Shown piece after piece: positions 7,937 to 15,808 of a stretch of DNA of 64,000 bases. A program made the position numbers and the translations under genes. The notes beneath the pieces are model-generated. The model saw only the letters and a list, made by a program, of their open reading frames with translations. It did no database searches and was not told the DNA's origin. The stretch is taken from the NCBI RefSeq assembly GCF_027594825.1, contig NZ_CP088930.1:4401019-4465018 (forward strand). The letters are read 5' to 3'. Origin of the DNA: Serratia liquefaciens. GTDB lineage: Bacteria; Pseudomonadota; Gammaproteobacteria; Enterobacterales; Enterobacteriaceae. Every line of letters starts with the position of its first letter. Position 1 is the first letter of the stretch.

Positions 7937-8860
7937 GTGAACATCAGAGATTTCAGGGCATTGTCGCGCAACCTGGTCAGAGAACTGGGCATGCTGAATA
8001 AACAGAGTAACGGCAGCCGTTTTTCACCATTACAGATCCATATTCTGATTGAGATCAGCACGCTACCCCTGGGCGTGACCGAACTGGCCACCCGGTTGTG
8101 TATCGATAAGGCCAGTGCCAGCCGGGCGGTGCGTAGCCTGGTTGCCGCAGGTATGATTGAAGCGGTGGATTATCCGCACGATAAACGCCACAACCTGAAT
8201 CAACTGACCCGTTTGGGCCGTAAAACGCTGGCGGCGATAGACACCAATGCCGATGGTTTTATGCAGGATGCATTGGCGCAGTTGGACGATGATGAGTTGG
8301 CTGCCACTACCGCCGCGATGAAAAAGATGACCTCGGCATTACGTAACGCACGCAAGCAGCGTGACGCCGCTTTGCGGGTTCGTCCGATAACCCAGGATGA
8401 TGATGTCGCGATGGCGGGGATTATTTGCAACGTATTCCGCGAGTACGGCATGGATAAAATGGAAGGCGTTAGTCTGCACGATCCCGATTTGGATCGCCTG
8501 ACCGGCGTTTACCAGGATAACGGCGGAAAATATTGGGTGCTGGAACAGCAAGGCCAGGTAGTGGGGGGCGTAGGCATTGCCCCTTTGGCGGGCGGTGACG
8601 TCGGTTACTGCGAGCTGCAAAAACTGTTTTTCAAACCCAGCGTACGCGGGTTAGGCATGGCGCGTTACATGGTGGTGCAGGCGCTGAAAGCGGCGCGGGC
8701 AGCGGGGTACCGCTACTGTTATCTGGAAACCACCGAGCAGTTGAAAGAGGCGCTGGGATTGTATTATGCGCTGGGTTTTACGCTACTGACGGAAAGACGC
8801 GGCAATACCGGCCACCACGGCTGCAATATCTACCTGCTCAAGAACATGCAAAGCGACTGA
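7937..8860 (+). CDS. MarR-family regulator fused to GNAT acetyltransferase
   Basis: Two-domain protein of 307 residues. Residues 1-140 are a MarR winged helix (LQIHILIEISTLPLGVTELATRLCIDKASASRAVRSLVAAG, then the wing with DYPHDKRHNLNQLT). Residues about 145-305 are a GNAT domain (LRVRPITQDDDVAMAGII, acetyl-CoA loop LFFKPSVRGLGMARYMV, then YLETTEQLKEALGLYYALGF). I choose GTG at 7937, eight bases after GGGGA (7924-7928), over TTG at 7931. The fusion suggests that DNA binding and acetylation of a small molecule or protein are coupled. Such fusions exist in other bacteria; the substrate is unknown. A bidirectional hairpin follows. Confidence 0.88.
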   Translation: MNIRDFRALSRNLVRELGMLNKQSNGSRFSPLQIHILIEISTLPLGVTELATRLCIDKASASRAVRSLVAAGMIEAVDYPHDKRHNLNQLTRLGRKTLAAIDTNADGFMQDALAQLDDDELAATTAAMKKMTSALRNARKQRDAALRVRPITQDDDVAMAGIICNVFREYGMDKMEGVSLHDPDLDRLTGVYQDNGGKYWVLEQQGQVVGGVGIAPLAGGDVGYCELQKLFFKPSVRGLGMARYMVVQALKAARAAGYRYCYLETTEQLKEALGLYYALGFTLLTERRGNTGHHGCNIYLLKNMQSD

Positions 8861-8872
8861 GCGCCATCCATA

Positions 8873-8896
8873 AAACAAAAGGCGGCCAGGGCCGCC
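8873..8896 (-). terminator. Intrinsic terminator of DUF1471 gene A
   Basis: GGCGGCC (8881-8887) and GGCCGCC (8890-8896) form a tight GC stem. On the minus strand it runs into TTTTGTTTT (complement of 8872-8880), a good terminator for the minus-strand peptide gene. On the plus strand CTCTTT follows, so it may also serve the MarR-GNAT gene. Confidence 0.8.
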
Positions 8897-8922
8897 TCTT
8901 TGCGCAATGACTGATTCAGCCA

Positions 8923-9180
8923 TTAATTGTAGATGATCGCAGTACCGTGCAGCTTGTTGTCGCCGGTAGTTGAGATGATCTGGAATGATTTTGCGCCAGC
9001 TTCATCCGCTTTGGCCGCCAGTTTGTTTTCCAGGCTGGTCAGGTCGGATGCACCGCTGACGGTGACTACGCCGACTTTTTGCAGGTCTGCCGGTTGAGCA
9101 TTAACCAGATCGGCGGCGAAGCTGCCGAAAGAAGCGGTGGCGAGTGCGATGGCTGCGATGGTGATTTTCATGTTTTTCAT
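8923..9180 (-). CDS. DUF1471 (YdgH/BhsA/McbA-type) periplasmic peptide A
   Basis: Secreted 85-residue protein. The signal peptide MKNMKITIAAIALATASFGSFA is cleaved before ADLVN. The 63-residue mature part is the DUF1471 fold (VGVVTVSGASDLTSLENKLAAKADEAGAKSFQIISTTGDNKLHGTAIIY). Family members respond to stress and influence biofilm and envelope permeability in enterobacteria. It is a tandem paralogue of the gene at 9385-9642 (about 80 percent identical by eye) and has its own promoter/operator and terminator. This pair was probably made by local duplication including the promoter. Confidence 0.92.
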   Translation of the reverse strand: MKNMKITIAAIALATASFGSFAADLVNAQPADLQKVGVVTVSGASDLTSLENKLAAKADEAGAKSFQIISTTGDNKLHGTAIIYN

Positions 9181-9239
9181 GGTCTTATTCCTATCTTTAT
9201 AGTCTGTACAAGGTTTTGTCTGTTGGGTCGCTAAATTAA

Positions 9240-9286
9240 TTAACGATCGATAATTTAATGTTAGACGCCTGTTCGACGCTTTGCAA
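9240..9286 (-). promoter_or_regulatory. Promoter and palindromic operator of DUF1471 gene A
   Basis: On the minus strand, -35 TTGCAA (9281-9286), a 17-bp spacer and -10 TAACAT (9258-9263) are followed at once by the near-perfect palindrome TTATCGATCGTTAA (9240-9253), which would cover the transcription start. The same arrangement is repeated upstream of gene B. A position over the start site is typical of repressor operators. The nearby TetR protein is the obvious candidate, by inference. Confidence 0.65.
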
Positions 9287-9384
9287 CTATTTTTTTAGTG
9301 TTCGTTAATTAATTTCTTTCTGACGGGTTTTTGCTGGGAGGCCAAAAGCCGTAGCCGCTCCAGCATCATTTAATCAAATTATTG

Positions 9385-9642
9385 TTATTTATAAATTAAT
9401 GCGGTGCCGTGCAGTTGGTTGTTGCCGCCTGCGCCAACGATCTGGAACGATTTTGCCCCGGCTGCGTCAGCCTTGGCCGCCAAACCGGCTTCCAGAGAGG
9501 TGAGGTCTGAAGCGCCGCTGACGGTGATCACCCCGGCTTTCTGCTGATCTGCCGGTTGGCTGTTAACCAGGTCGGCGGCGAAGCTGCCGAATGAAACAGA
9601 GGCCAGCGCAAGGGCTGCGAGCGTCATTTTTAAGTTTTTCAT
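9385..9642 (-). CDS. DUF1471 (YdgH/BhsA/McbA-type) periplasmic peptide B
   Basis: 85-residue secreted protein and tandem paralogue of the neighbour at 8923-9180. The signal peptide MKNLKMTLAALALASVSFGSFA is followed by ADLVNSQPADQQKAGVITVSGASDLTSLEAGLAAKADAAGAKSFQIVG, the DUF1471 fold. Substitutions relative to copy A are spread across the mature part (for example GAGGNNQLHG against STTGDNKLHG), so the copies have begun to diverge. It has its own conserved promoter and palindrome and is divergent from the TetR gene. No strong terminator is seen after it, only an imperfect stem near 9333-9364. Confidence 0.92.
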   Translation of the reverse strand: MKNLKMTLAALALASVSFGSFAADLVNSQPADQQKAGVITVSGASDLTSLEAGLAAKADAAGAKSFQIVGAGGNNQLHGTALIYK

Positions 9643-9703
9643 GATGTTATTTCCTGTTTTATCAACGTAAATGGGTATATTTGAATAGGTTGCCGCTAAT
9701 TAC

Positions 9704-9750
9704 TTAACGATCGATAACTAAATGTTAATCTCTTCTCGACGAGAGCGCAA
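9704..9750 (-). promoter_or_regulatory. Promoter and palindromic operator of DUF1471 gene B
   Basis: On the minus strand, -35 TTGCGC (9745-9750), a 17-bp spacer and -10 TAACAT (9722-9727) precede the same 14-bp palindrome TTATCGATCGTTAA (9704-9717). The whole block, including a flanking TTAA-rich motif near 9770, is conserved with the copy at 9240-9320. The tetR gene begins about 70 bp upstream on the other strand, so the site could also affect tetR. Confidence 0.65.
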
Positions 9751-9817
9751 TATTTTTTTATAATGACCGTTAATTTAATTGGCAAGCCCTGCTGCAGAGC
9801 GGGATAAGAGAGGGGCT

Positions 9818-10462
9818 ATGAGCATCAATGAAGAAGTCTGCGCCAAAAAAACGCGTGGCAGACCGAAGCAGTTTGATCGCGACCGTGCGCTGGAAAGCGC
9901 ACTCGATCTGTTCTGGCAGCATGGTTACGAATCCACCTCGATGGCCGATCTGGTCGAGGTGACCGGTGCCAAAGCGCCTACGCTGTATGCGGAGTTCGGC
10001 AACAAAGAAGGGCTATTCCGCGCAGCAGTAGAGCGCTACCTGGTAAAATACACCACCTGCATCGATCAACTGTTGGAGCAGGATTTGCCGGTGGCGGACA
10101 TCGTCGAGGATTATGTTCGTTCTTTGGCGCAGCTGTTCACCGATCCGGAAAAACCGTCCGGCTGCCTGATGGTTTGTGCCTCCGCGGCGTTATCATCTTC
10201 TTCTAATGATGTGGGCGAGATGCTGCGCAAAAAACATCATATGCAAGAGGCCAGCCTCAAGACTTGCTTCGACCGCAAGGTAGAACAGGGCGAACTGTTG
10301 GTGAAAACCGATACTGCGCTGCTGGCCAAATTTATCATTTGCACCATTGAGGGCATGTCGACTCAGGCACGTGAAGGCGCCAGCCGTGAAGACTTGTTGC
10401 GTTTGGTTGATGCGTTGATGCTGGTCTGGCCGCGCCTGAGTCAGGTGGGCAATAAGGTCTAA
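9818..10462 (+). CDS. TetR/AcrR-family repressor
   Basis: Regulator of 214 residues. The N-terminal helix-turn-helix is clear: RGRPKQFDRDRALESALDLFWQHGYESTSMADLVEVTGAKAPTLYAEFGNKEGLF (residues about 13-66). The ligand-binding C-terminal domain includes DPEKPSGCLMVCASA, a motif common in TetR proteins of the AefR/YxaF-like branch. The ATG at 9818 follows AGAGAGGGG and is preferred over an upstream in-frame TTG. The gene is divergent from DUF1471 gene B. A shared 14-bp palindrome in both DUF1471 promoters makes control of those genes likely, but this is not shown. The ligand is unknown. Confidence 0.88.
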   Translation: MSINEEVCAKKTRGRPKQFDRDRALESALDLFWQHGYESTSMADLVEVTGAKAPTLYAEFGNKEGLFRAAVERYLVKYTTCIDQLLEQDLPVADIVEDYVRSLAQLFTDPEKPSGCLMVCASAALSSSSNDVGEMLRKKHHMQEASLKTCFDRKVEQGELLVKTDTALLAKFIICTIEGMSTQAREGASREDLLRLVDALMLVWPRLSQVGNKV

Positions 10463-10483
10463 GAAGGGCACACGACAGGGATG

Positions 10484-10505
10484 AAGGCCGCACCGCTGCG
10501 GCCTT
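10484..10505. terminator. Stem-loop between convergent tetR and metQ-like genes
   Basis: AAGGCCGC (10484-10491) and GCGGCCTT (10498-10505) form eight perfect pairs with a six-base loop. It is placed between two convergent genes. Neither strand has a strong T run, so it is a probable but not classical bidirectional terminator. Confidence 0.5.
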
Positions 10506-10514
10506 GGTCGGTAA

Positions 10515-11339
10515 TTATTGGTTAACCGGGATCACCGCGCCCTGGTATTTCTCGCGGATGAAATCCTGAATCGCCTTGGAGTGCAGCACCTTCACCAGCG
10601 CCACGATTTCCGGTTTGTTCACGTCAGCCTTGTGCACGGTGATGATGTTGGCATAAGGGTTGTTTTCGCCGCTTTCCACCGCAATCGGGTCTTTGGTCGG
10701 GTTCAGCCCGGCGTCGATGGCGTAGTTGGCGTTAATCACCACCGCATCGCCTTCGTCGTTGTTGTACATTTGCGGCAGCAGTGCACCTTCCACATTGGCC
10801 TGGAACTTCAGGTGTTTCGGGTTTTCCACCACGTCAGAAATGCGTGCATCCACCTTGCTCACGCCCGGCTTCAGTTTAATCACGCCCTCTTTTTCAAAGA
10901 TCGACAAAATGCGGCCTTCTTCCGCCACCGCGTCACGCATGATGATTTTGCCGTTGTCCGGTAAATCCTTCAGGCTTTTGTACTTCTTGGAGTAAATGCC
11001 GATAGGTTCGATATGGATGGCACCGGCGCTGACAAAGTCGTAGCTCTTGTCGTCGGCGTGATCCTTGAGCACCGAATTCAGGTAAGGCACGTGTTGGAAA
11101 TAGTTGGCGTCAATATCGTGACTGGCCAGCGCGGTGTTTGGCAGGATGTAGTCCTGGAAGGGTTTGATCACCAAATCAATACCTTCTTTAGCCAGAATCG
11201 GCTTGGCCTGCTCAAGTATCTCAGCGTGCGGCACGTTGGAAGCGCCGACCACCAGCTTGGTTTCCGCCGAGGCACCCAAAGAGGCCAACGCGGTCAGTGA
11301 GGCGAAAGCCAGCATCATAATCTGTTTTTTCATCATCAT
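10515..11339 (-). CDS. MetQ/NlpA-family ABC substrate-binding protein (no lipobox)
   Basis: Periplasmic binding protein of 274 residues, third gene of a MetNIQ-type importer. The N-terminus MMMKKQIMMLAFASLTALASLGASA is a Sec signal peptide cleaved before ETKLVVG. The usual LxxC lipobox of MetQ is absent, so the protein should be free in the periplasm rather than lipid-anchored. Family motifs include HAEILEQAKPILAKEGIDL, NTALASHDIDANYFQHVPYL and the methionine-family segment GENNPYANIITV. The ligand could be methionine, its derivatives or another amino acid. Salmonella SfbA is a related protein proposed to handle iron. It follows the permease gene by 14 bp. Confidence 0.88.
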   Translation of the reverse strand: MMMKKQIMMLAFASLTALASLGASAETKLVVGASNVPHAEILEQAKPILAKEGIDLVIKPFQDYILPNTALASHDIDANYFQHVPYLNSVLKDHADDKSYDFVSAGAIHIEPIGIYSKKYKSLKDLPDNGKIIMRDAVAEEGRILSIFEKEGVIKLKPGVSKVDARISDVVENPKHLKFQANVEGALLPQMYNNDEGDAVVINANYAIDAGLNPTKDPIAVESGENNPYANIITVHKADVNKPEIVALVKVLHSKAIQDFIREKYQGAVIPVNQ

Positions 11340-11353
11340 TATTCCCTGGTTAT

Positions 11354-12037
11354 TTATCGTTTATCGAGCGTGGTTGTAAGGGTGTCGCCAATGAACTGGA
11401 TAACGAAAACGATCAATAAAATCGTCAGCGTCGCGGCCAGCGTTACGTCACCGTGGTTGCGTTGAAAACCTTCCAGATAGGCCAGATTGCCCAGCCCGCC
11501 TGCGCCAATCACCCCGGCCATCGCGGTGTAGCTCACCAGCGCGATCAGGGTGACGGTAATGCCTGAAACCAGTGCCGGTGAAGATTCCGGCAGCAGCACG
11601 CGGAAGATAATGGTGCTGGTTTTGGCGCCCATGGAACGCGCCGCCTCAATCACTCCTTTGTCGACTTCGCGCAGGCCAATCTCGACCAGGCGGGCGTAGA
11701 ACGGTGCCGCGCCGACGATTAGCGCCGGCAATGCCGCATCGGCGCCCAGAATGGTGCCGATCAACGTCTTGGTGAACGGGATCAACAACACGATCAGAAT
11801 GATGAAAGGAATGGAGCGGAACACGTTGACCAGCACTGAAATCAGCGAATAGACGGTGCGGTTTTGCAGCAGCTGACCGCGGGAGGTCAGGAACAGCAAC
11901 ACCCCGAGGACGATACCGAGTACCAGCGTCGCCAAACCGGCGATCCCGGTCATATACAGGGTTTCCCAGGTGGCGTTCAGCAACTGCTCAATGCGCAGGT
12001 GAGGGAACAGTGACTCAAGCATGTTTAATAACCTCAA
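11354..12037 (-). CDS. MetI-family ABC permease
   Basis: Inner-membrane permease of 227 residues with about five hydrophobic segments, the usual size for MetI. The cytoplasmic coupling loop GVIEAARSMGAKTSTIIFRVLLPESSPALVSG carries the EAA-type motif that contacts the ATPase. Its 5-prime end overlaps the ATPase gene by 23 bp and it is followed after 14 bp by the binding-protein gene, so the three genes form one operon, transcribed ATPase, permease, binding protein. Confidence 0.9.
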   Translation of the reverse strand: MRLLNMLESLFPHLRIEQLLNATWETLYMTGIAGLATLVLGIVLGVLLFLTSRGQLLQNRTVYSLISVLVNVFRSIPFIILIVLLIPFTKTLIGTILGADAALPALIVGAAPFYARLVEIGLREVDKGVIEAARSMGAKTSTIIFRVLLPESSPALVSGITVTLIALVSYTAMAGVIGAGGLGNLAYLEGFQRNHGDVTLAATLTILLIVFVIQFIGDTLTTTLDKR

Positions 12038-13040
12038 CGGCGATCTGTTGCTCTTTCAGCAGCGTCAGCATGCTGTCGATTTGCAGGTCGTTGCCTTCGA
12101 CGTGGATATACAGCTCGCCAAAGGTGCCATTCAGGGTTTGGCTGATTTTGCCGTGCAGGATGTTAACGCTCACCTTGTAACGCAGGATCACCTCGGAAAT
12201 CACCGCCTGATGGGTCTGCACGCCGACAAACGTCAATTTGAATATCGCACCCGACAGATGCTGGCTCAGCAGCGGATTGAAGCTTTCCTCGGTCTCCTGA
12301 TACTGCGAAACCTGTTTGACGAACTGTTGAGTGATCGGCTGCTGCGGCCGGGTGAACACGTCGATTACCGGCCCCTCCTCGACGATGCGGCCGTTTTCCA
12401 TCACGGCCACCCGGTGGCAAATTTTGCGTACGACGTGCATTTCATGGGTGATCAGTACAATGGTCAGGTTCAGCTTGCGGTTGATGTCCAGCAGCAAATC
12501 GAGAATCGAGTCTGTGGTTTGGGGATCGAGCGCCGAAGTGGCTTCATCGCACAGCAAAACCCCCGGATTATTGGCCAGCGCGCGGGCGATGCCGACGCGC
12601 TGTTTTTGTCCGCCGCTCAACTGCGACGGATAAGCATCTTCGCGGCCCTGCAGCCCAACCAGCGCGACCAGCTCCGCCACCCGCGGTTTAATCTGCGCTT
12701 TGGGCACGCCGGCGATTTGCATGGAAAAAGCAATGTTCTGGCTGACGGTGCGTGACCACAGCAGGTTGAAGTGTTGGAACACCATGCTGATTTTCAACCG
12801 TGCCTGGCGTAAGGCGTTGCCTTCGGCTCCGGCGATATCGAAACCTTCAACCTGAATGCTGCCGCTGCTGGGCGTTTCCAGCCCGTTGAGCAAGCGGATC
12901 AGCGTGCTTTTACCTGCGCCGCTGTAGCCGATGATGCCGTAGATTTGTCCGGCTTCGACCGTCAGGTTGACGTCATCCACGGCGACAACGCGGCCCTGTG
13001 CGCTGTCAAAAGTTTTGCAAACGTTCGAAAGAACGATCAT
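12015..13040 (-). CDS. MetN-family ABC transporter ATPase
   Basis: Cytoplasmic ATPase of 341 residues. Walker A GYSGAGKST (about 38-46), signature LSGGQKQRVGIARAL, Walker B VLLCDEATSALDP and the H-loop ITHEMHVV are all intact. The C-terminal 100 residues (FKLTFVGVQTHQAVISEVILRYKVSVNILHGKI) form a NIL domain, the regulatory substrate-sensing domain of MetN, which supports trans-inhibition by the imported ligand. It heads the importer operon. The 245 bp upstream hold no obvious MetJ box or known riboswitch, unlike a canonical metN, so this is more likely a paralogue than the housekeeping methionine importer. Confidence 0.9.
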   Translation of the reverse strand: MIVLSNVCKTFDSAQGRVVAVDDVNLTVEAGQIYGIIGYSGAGKSTLIRLLNGLETPSSGSIQVEGFDIAGAEGNALRQARLKISMVFQHFNLLWSRTVSQNIAFSMQIAGVPKAQIKPRVAELVALVGLQGREDAYPSQLSGGQKQRVGIARALANNPGVLLCDEATSALDPQTTDSILDLLLDINRKLNLTIVLITHEMHVVRKICHRVAVMENGRIVEEGPVIDVFTRPQQPITQQFVKQVSQYQETEESFNPLLSQHLSGAIFKLTFVGVQTHQAVISEVILRYKVSVNILHGKISQTLNGTFGELYIHVEGNDLQIDSMLTLLKEQQIAVEVIKHA

Positions 13041-13252
13041 AGAGAAGTGAATCCTTATTAATACATCACAGCGTTCCGCCCGGAGCGCCGGATAAAGGGT
13101 CGGCTTCTTGGGATAAGGGCAGACGGAACCTCTGTTGCCGGGTGAATACGGGCCAATCCTACCGGGGGTTTATAGTGACAGGAAGAATGTAAATTCTATT
13201 AGTTATTCTGATTTGGTATATCAAATGATGAGCGGAAGTGATGGTGAAACGA

Positions 13253-13274
13253 CGGCCGGAGCCAACCCCGGCCG
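13253..13274 (-). terminator. Stem-loop past the GNAT gene
   Basis: CGGCCGG (13253-13259) and CCGGCCG (13268-13274) form a seven-pair GC stem 12 bp beyond the minus-strand GNAT stop. On the minus strand TCGTTTCACC follows, only a weak T stretch. It is a probable terminator. Confidence 0.55.
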
Positions 13275-13285
13275 ATGGGTTTGAA

Positions 13286-13729
13286 TTAACGTTTGGCGAG
13301 TTTCATGTGCAGCAGCGGGAAAGGGTTGCCCTGACCGTCGAGCGCCGAACGCCCGGTGATTTCAAACCCGTAGTGGCGGTAAAATCCGCTGGCCTGCGGG
13401 TTCTGTTCATTGACGTCCAGTTGCAGTTCATCGTGCAAGGTTTCTGCATGCTCCAGCAGTGCCTTGCCGACTCCCTTGCCGCGCTGATCCTGGTCGATAA
13501 ACAGCATTTCCACTTTGTTGCCGCTCAGTCCGATAAAGCCGCAGGGGCGGTCGGTATTGTCCACGGCAACCCATACGTTGACCGCGGGCAGGTAATCGTT
13601 CAGCACCAGCGGATACAGCTTGGCGATGTCTTCTTCGGTAAGAAAATGGTGGGTGGCGCGTACCGAACGCTGCCAAATTTCCACCAGTTGCGCATTGTCT
13701 TCTGCCGCGCGAGCTCGGATTGTGAACAT
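13286..13729 (-). CDS. GNAT-family N-acetyltransferase (YjaB-like)
   Basis: Single-domain GNAT of 147 residues, the size of E. coli YjaB. It begins MFTIRARAAEDNAQLVEIWQRSVRATHHFL. The acetyl-CoA pyrophosphate loop is DQDQRGKGVGKALLEHA and the C-terminal motif is NPQASGFYRHYGFEITGRS. The ATG at 13729 is chosen because GGGAG lies five bases upstream and homology starts there; an in-frame start eight codons earlier has no support. The acceptor substrate is unknown. It follows the LysR gene by 29 bp on the same strand. Confidence 0.87.
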   Translation of the reverse strand: MFTIRARAAEDNAQLVEIWQRSVRATHHFLTEEDIAKLYPLVLNDYLPAVNVWVAVDNTDRPCGFIGLSGNKVEMLFIDQDQRGKGVGKALLEHAETLHDELQLDVNEQNPQASGFYRHYGFEITGRSALDGQGNPFPLLHMKLAKR

Positions 13730-13758
13730 GGTAACTCCCGTATTTGGACTCACTTATT

Positions 13759-14649
13759 TTAAACCCGGCCCCACAGCCTGGCTACGGTCAGGGCGATAAA
13801 GGCTTCCAGCTTGGCGGATTGCCGTCGTTCGGGCAGATAGACCAGGTGCATCGGTCGCGGCAGGGGGGAATACTCCGGCAGTACCCGAACCAATCGGCCT
13901 GTGGCGATGTCTTCGTCCAGTAGCATACCGGCATGCAGCGCGATGCCAAAACCCGCCAGCGCCGCCCGGCGTACCCCTTCGCCGGAGTCCATTTTCAACC
14001 GCGGCCTGACCGGTACGCTGATTTCCCCTAGCGGCCCCAACAGCCGCCAGAAGTGGTTGCCCTCCCACTGGCTGAAACCAAAGCAGCTGTGTGCGCTGAG
14101 CTGCTCCGGCCGTGCCGGTTCACCGTGCTGTGCCAGATAATCCGGCGAGGCAGCCAGCGTCATGCGGTAATCGGGCAGGGCGCGCGCCACCAGGCCGTCG
14201 TCCGCCACCGGCCCGATGCGAAACGCGGCTTCGTAGCCTTCTTCAATCAAATCCACCTTGCGATCCGACAGCACCACTTCCGCTTCCACCTCCGGGTGCC
14301 GTTGCAGGAACTCGGTGAGGATCGGCGTCAAAACGCGGTTGCCGAAGGTGACCGGCGCACTGATACGCAACAATCCGCTGGGCGAACTTAGCAACGCTCT
14401 CGCGCTGGCTTCGGCCGCATCGGCATCGGCCAACAGCCGGCGGCAGCGTTCGTAAAACACCCGGCCCGCCTCCGTCAGCCCCTGGCGGCGAGTGGTGCGA
14501 TTAAGCAGTGGCGCATTGAGCCGTTGTTCCAGATAGCGGATGTGCTTACCCACCATGGTCGGCGAGATCGCCATCTCTTCGGCGGCGGCGACGAAGCTGC
14601 CTTTTTCCACCACCCGCACAAATACCGCCATGCTGGTTAATCGATCCAT
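13759..14649 (-). CDS. LysR-family regulator
   Basis: LysR-type regulator of 296 residues. The N-terminal winged helix MDRLTSMAVFVRVVEKGSFVAAAEEMAISPTMVGKHIRYLEQRLNAPLLNRTTRR is of the group that usually regulates a divergent oxidoreductase gene. The ligand domain begins near residue 90 (GLLRISAPVTFGNRVLTPIL). The ATG at 14649 has AGAGG upstream; the in-frame ATG 13 codons earlier is unlikely. The divergent quinone-oxidoreductase gene starts 120 bp away and is the probable target. Confidence 0.9.
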   Translation of the reverse strand: MDRLTSMAVFVRVVEKGSFVAAAEEMAISPTMVGKHIRYLEQRLNAPLLNRTTRRQGLTEAGRVFYERCRRLLADADAAEASARALLSSPSGLLRISAPVTFGNRVLTPILTEFLQRHPEVEAEVVLSDRKVDLIEEGYEAAFRIGPVADDGLVARALPDYRMTLAASPDYLAQHGEPARPEQLSAHSCFGFSQWEGNHFWRLLGPLGEISVPVRPRLKMDSGEGVRRAALAGFGIALHAGMLLDEDIATGRLVRVLPEYSPLPRPMHLVYLPERRQSAKLEAFIALTVARLWGRV

Positions 14650-14769
14650 TATAAACCTCTGGTGTTTTCTGAATGCTTTTTTGGCCACTGTTGCCGAGTA
14701 TAACGCTTTGCGATAATGATTCTATCGACCGTCAGTGTGTTATTGGCGGAAATTTTCCGGAGTGGCGAC

Positions 14770-15750
14770 ATGCAGGCATTAGCGTTTGAACAATTTGGCG
14801 GGCCGGACGTGCTCGAATACCTGGAGCTGCCGACGCCGGCGCTGCCTGCGGGGGCGGTACAGGTGCGGATGGGGGCCGTCGGGCTGAATTTTGCCGATAT
14901 CTATCGCCGCAAAGGCAATTACGTACTGCACGGCAATCCCCCGCATATTGGCGGTTACGAAGGGGTCGGGACCATCATCGCCTTGGGTGAGGGCGTTCAG
15001 GGCTGGCAGCTCGGAGAGCGGATTGGCTTCGCCGACGTGCCTTTCTGTCATGCTACCCGCATCAATGTGCCGGTGGAGCACGCGCTGCGTCTGCCGCAGG
15101 CATTGAGCGACGTTGAAGCCGCCTCCATTTTGCTGCAGGGGCTGACGGCGCAGTACCTGATCAATGACAGCGTTCAGGTCAAGGCGGGCGATCGCGCCCT
15201 GGTACATGCCGCCGCCGGCGGTGTCGGACAGATCCTTACCCGGATGCTGGTGGCGCGTGGCGCGCAGGTTTACGCCGTTGTCTCTTCGGCGCATAAACAG
15301 CAGATTGCGTTAAACAACGGCGCGACGGCGGCCTTCACTTATCAGCAGGATTGGGTCACGCAAATTGCCGCCCTGACCGACGGCGGCGTTGAGTACGGCT
15401 TTGACTCCGTGGGCATCACCCTACAGCAAAGCATCGACGCGCTGCGCCCCGGCGGTCGGGTGGTCACCTTCGGCATGGCCGGGGGCGAGGCACCGGCGAT
15501 CTCTGCTTATCAGCTGATGATGGATTCCAAAGGCGTAGTGGGGGGCGATCTCTGGACTTACCTCAATAGCGCAGAGGCACGAAGTACACGGGCCGAGCGT
15601 TTGTTCCGCAGTTGGCAGAATGGGGAGTTTGCTATCCCGCACATCGAAACCTTCCCGCTCAGAGAGGGGGCGGCGGCGCACCGTCGCCTGGAAGATCGCA
15701 GCTTTGCCGGCAAAATTGTGCTGCTCAACGACAGCGACCCGCGGAGTTAA
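14770..15750 (+). CDS. NADPH:quinone oxidoreductase, zinc-independent MDR family
   Basis: Soluble 326-residue medium-chain reductase. The GroES-like part (MQALAFEQFGGPDVLEYLELP, LNFADIYRRKGNY) is followed by a Rossmann domain with nucleotide motif HAAAGGVGQ. Zinc ligands of alcohol dehydrogenases are missing, as in quinone oxidoreductases (QorA), which reduce quinones or enones with NADPH. GGAG eight bases before the ATG at 14770 fixes the start. It is divergent from a LysR gene and followed after 58 bp by the DUF2236 gene. Confidence 0.9.
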   Translation: MQALAFEQFGGPDVLEYLELPTPALPAGAVQVRMGAVGLNFADIYRRKGNYVLHGNPPHIGGYEGVGTIIALGEGVQGWQLGERIGFADVPFCHATRINVPVEHALRLPQALSDVEAASILLQGLTAQYLINDSVQVKAGDRALVHAAAGGVGQILTRMLVARGAQVYAVVSSAHKQQIALNNGATAAFTYQQDWVTQIAALTDGGVEYGFDSVGITLQQSIDALRPGGRVVTFGMAGGEAPAISAYQLMMDSKGVVGGDLWTYLNSAEARSTRAERLFRSWQNGEFAIPHIETFPLREGAAAHRRLEDRSFAGKIVLLNDSDPRS

Positions 15751-15808
15751 AAGCGGTATTTCGCTTCATGTTACACTGGCCGCCAGAAGCTAAACGGGGC
15801 CAGTCAGG

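Noticed and set aside
13041..13230. Possible riboswitch or MetJ-controlled leader upstream of the metN-like gene
   Set aside because: I see short GC stems (GTTCCG/CGGAAC) but no SAM riboswitch core and no AGACGTCT-type MetJ boxes.
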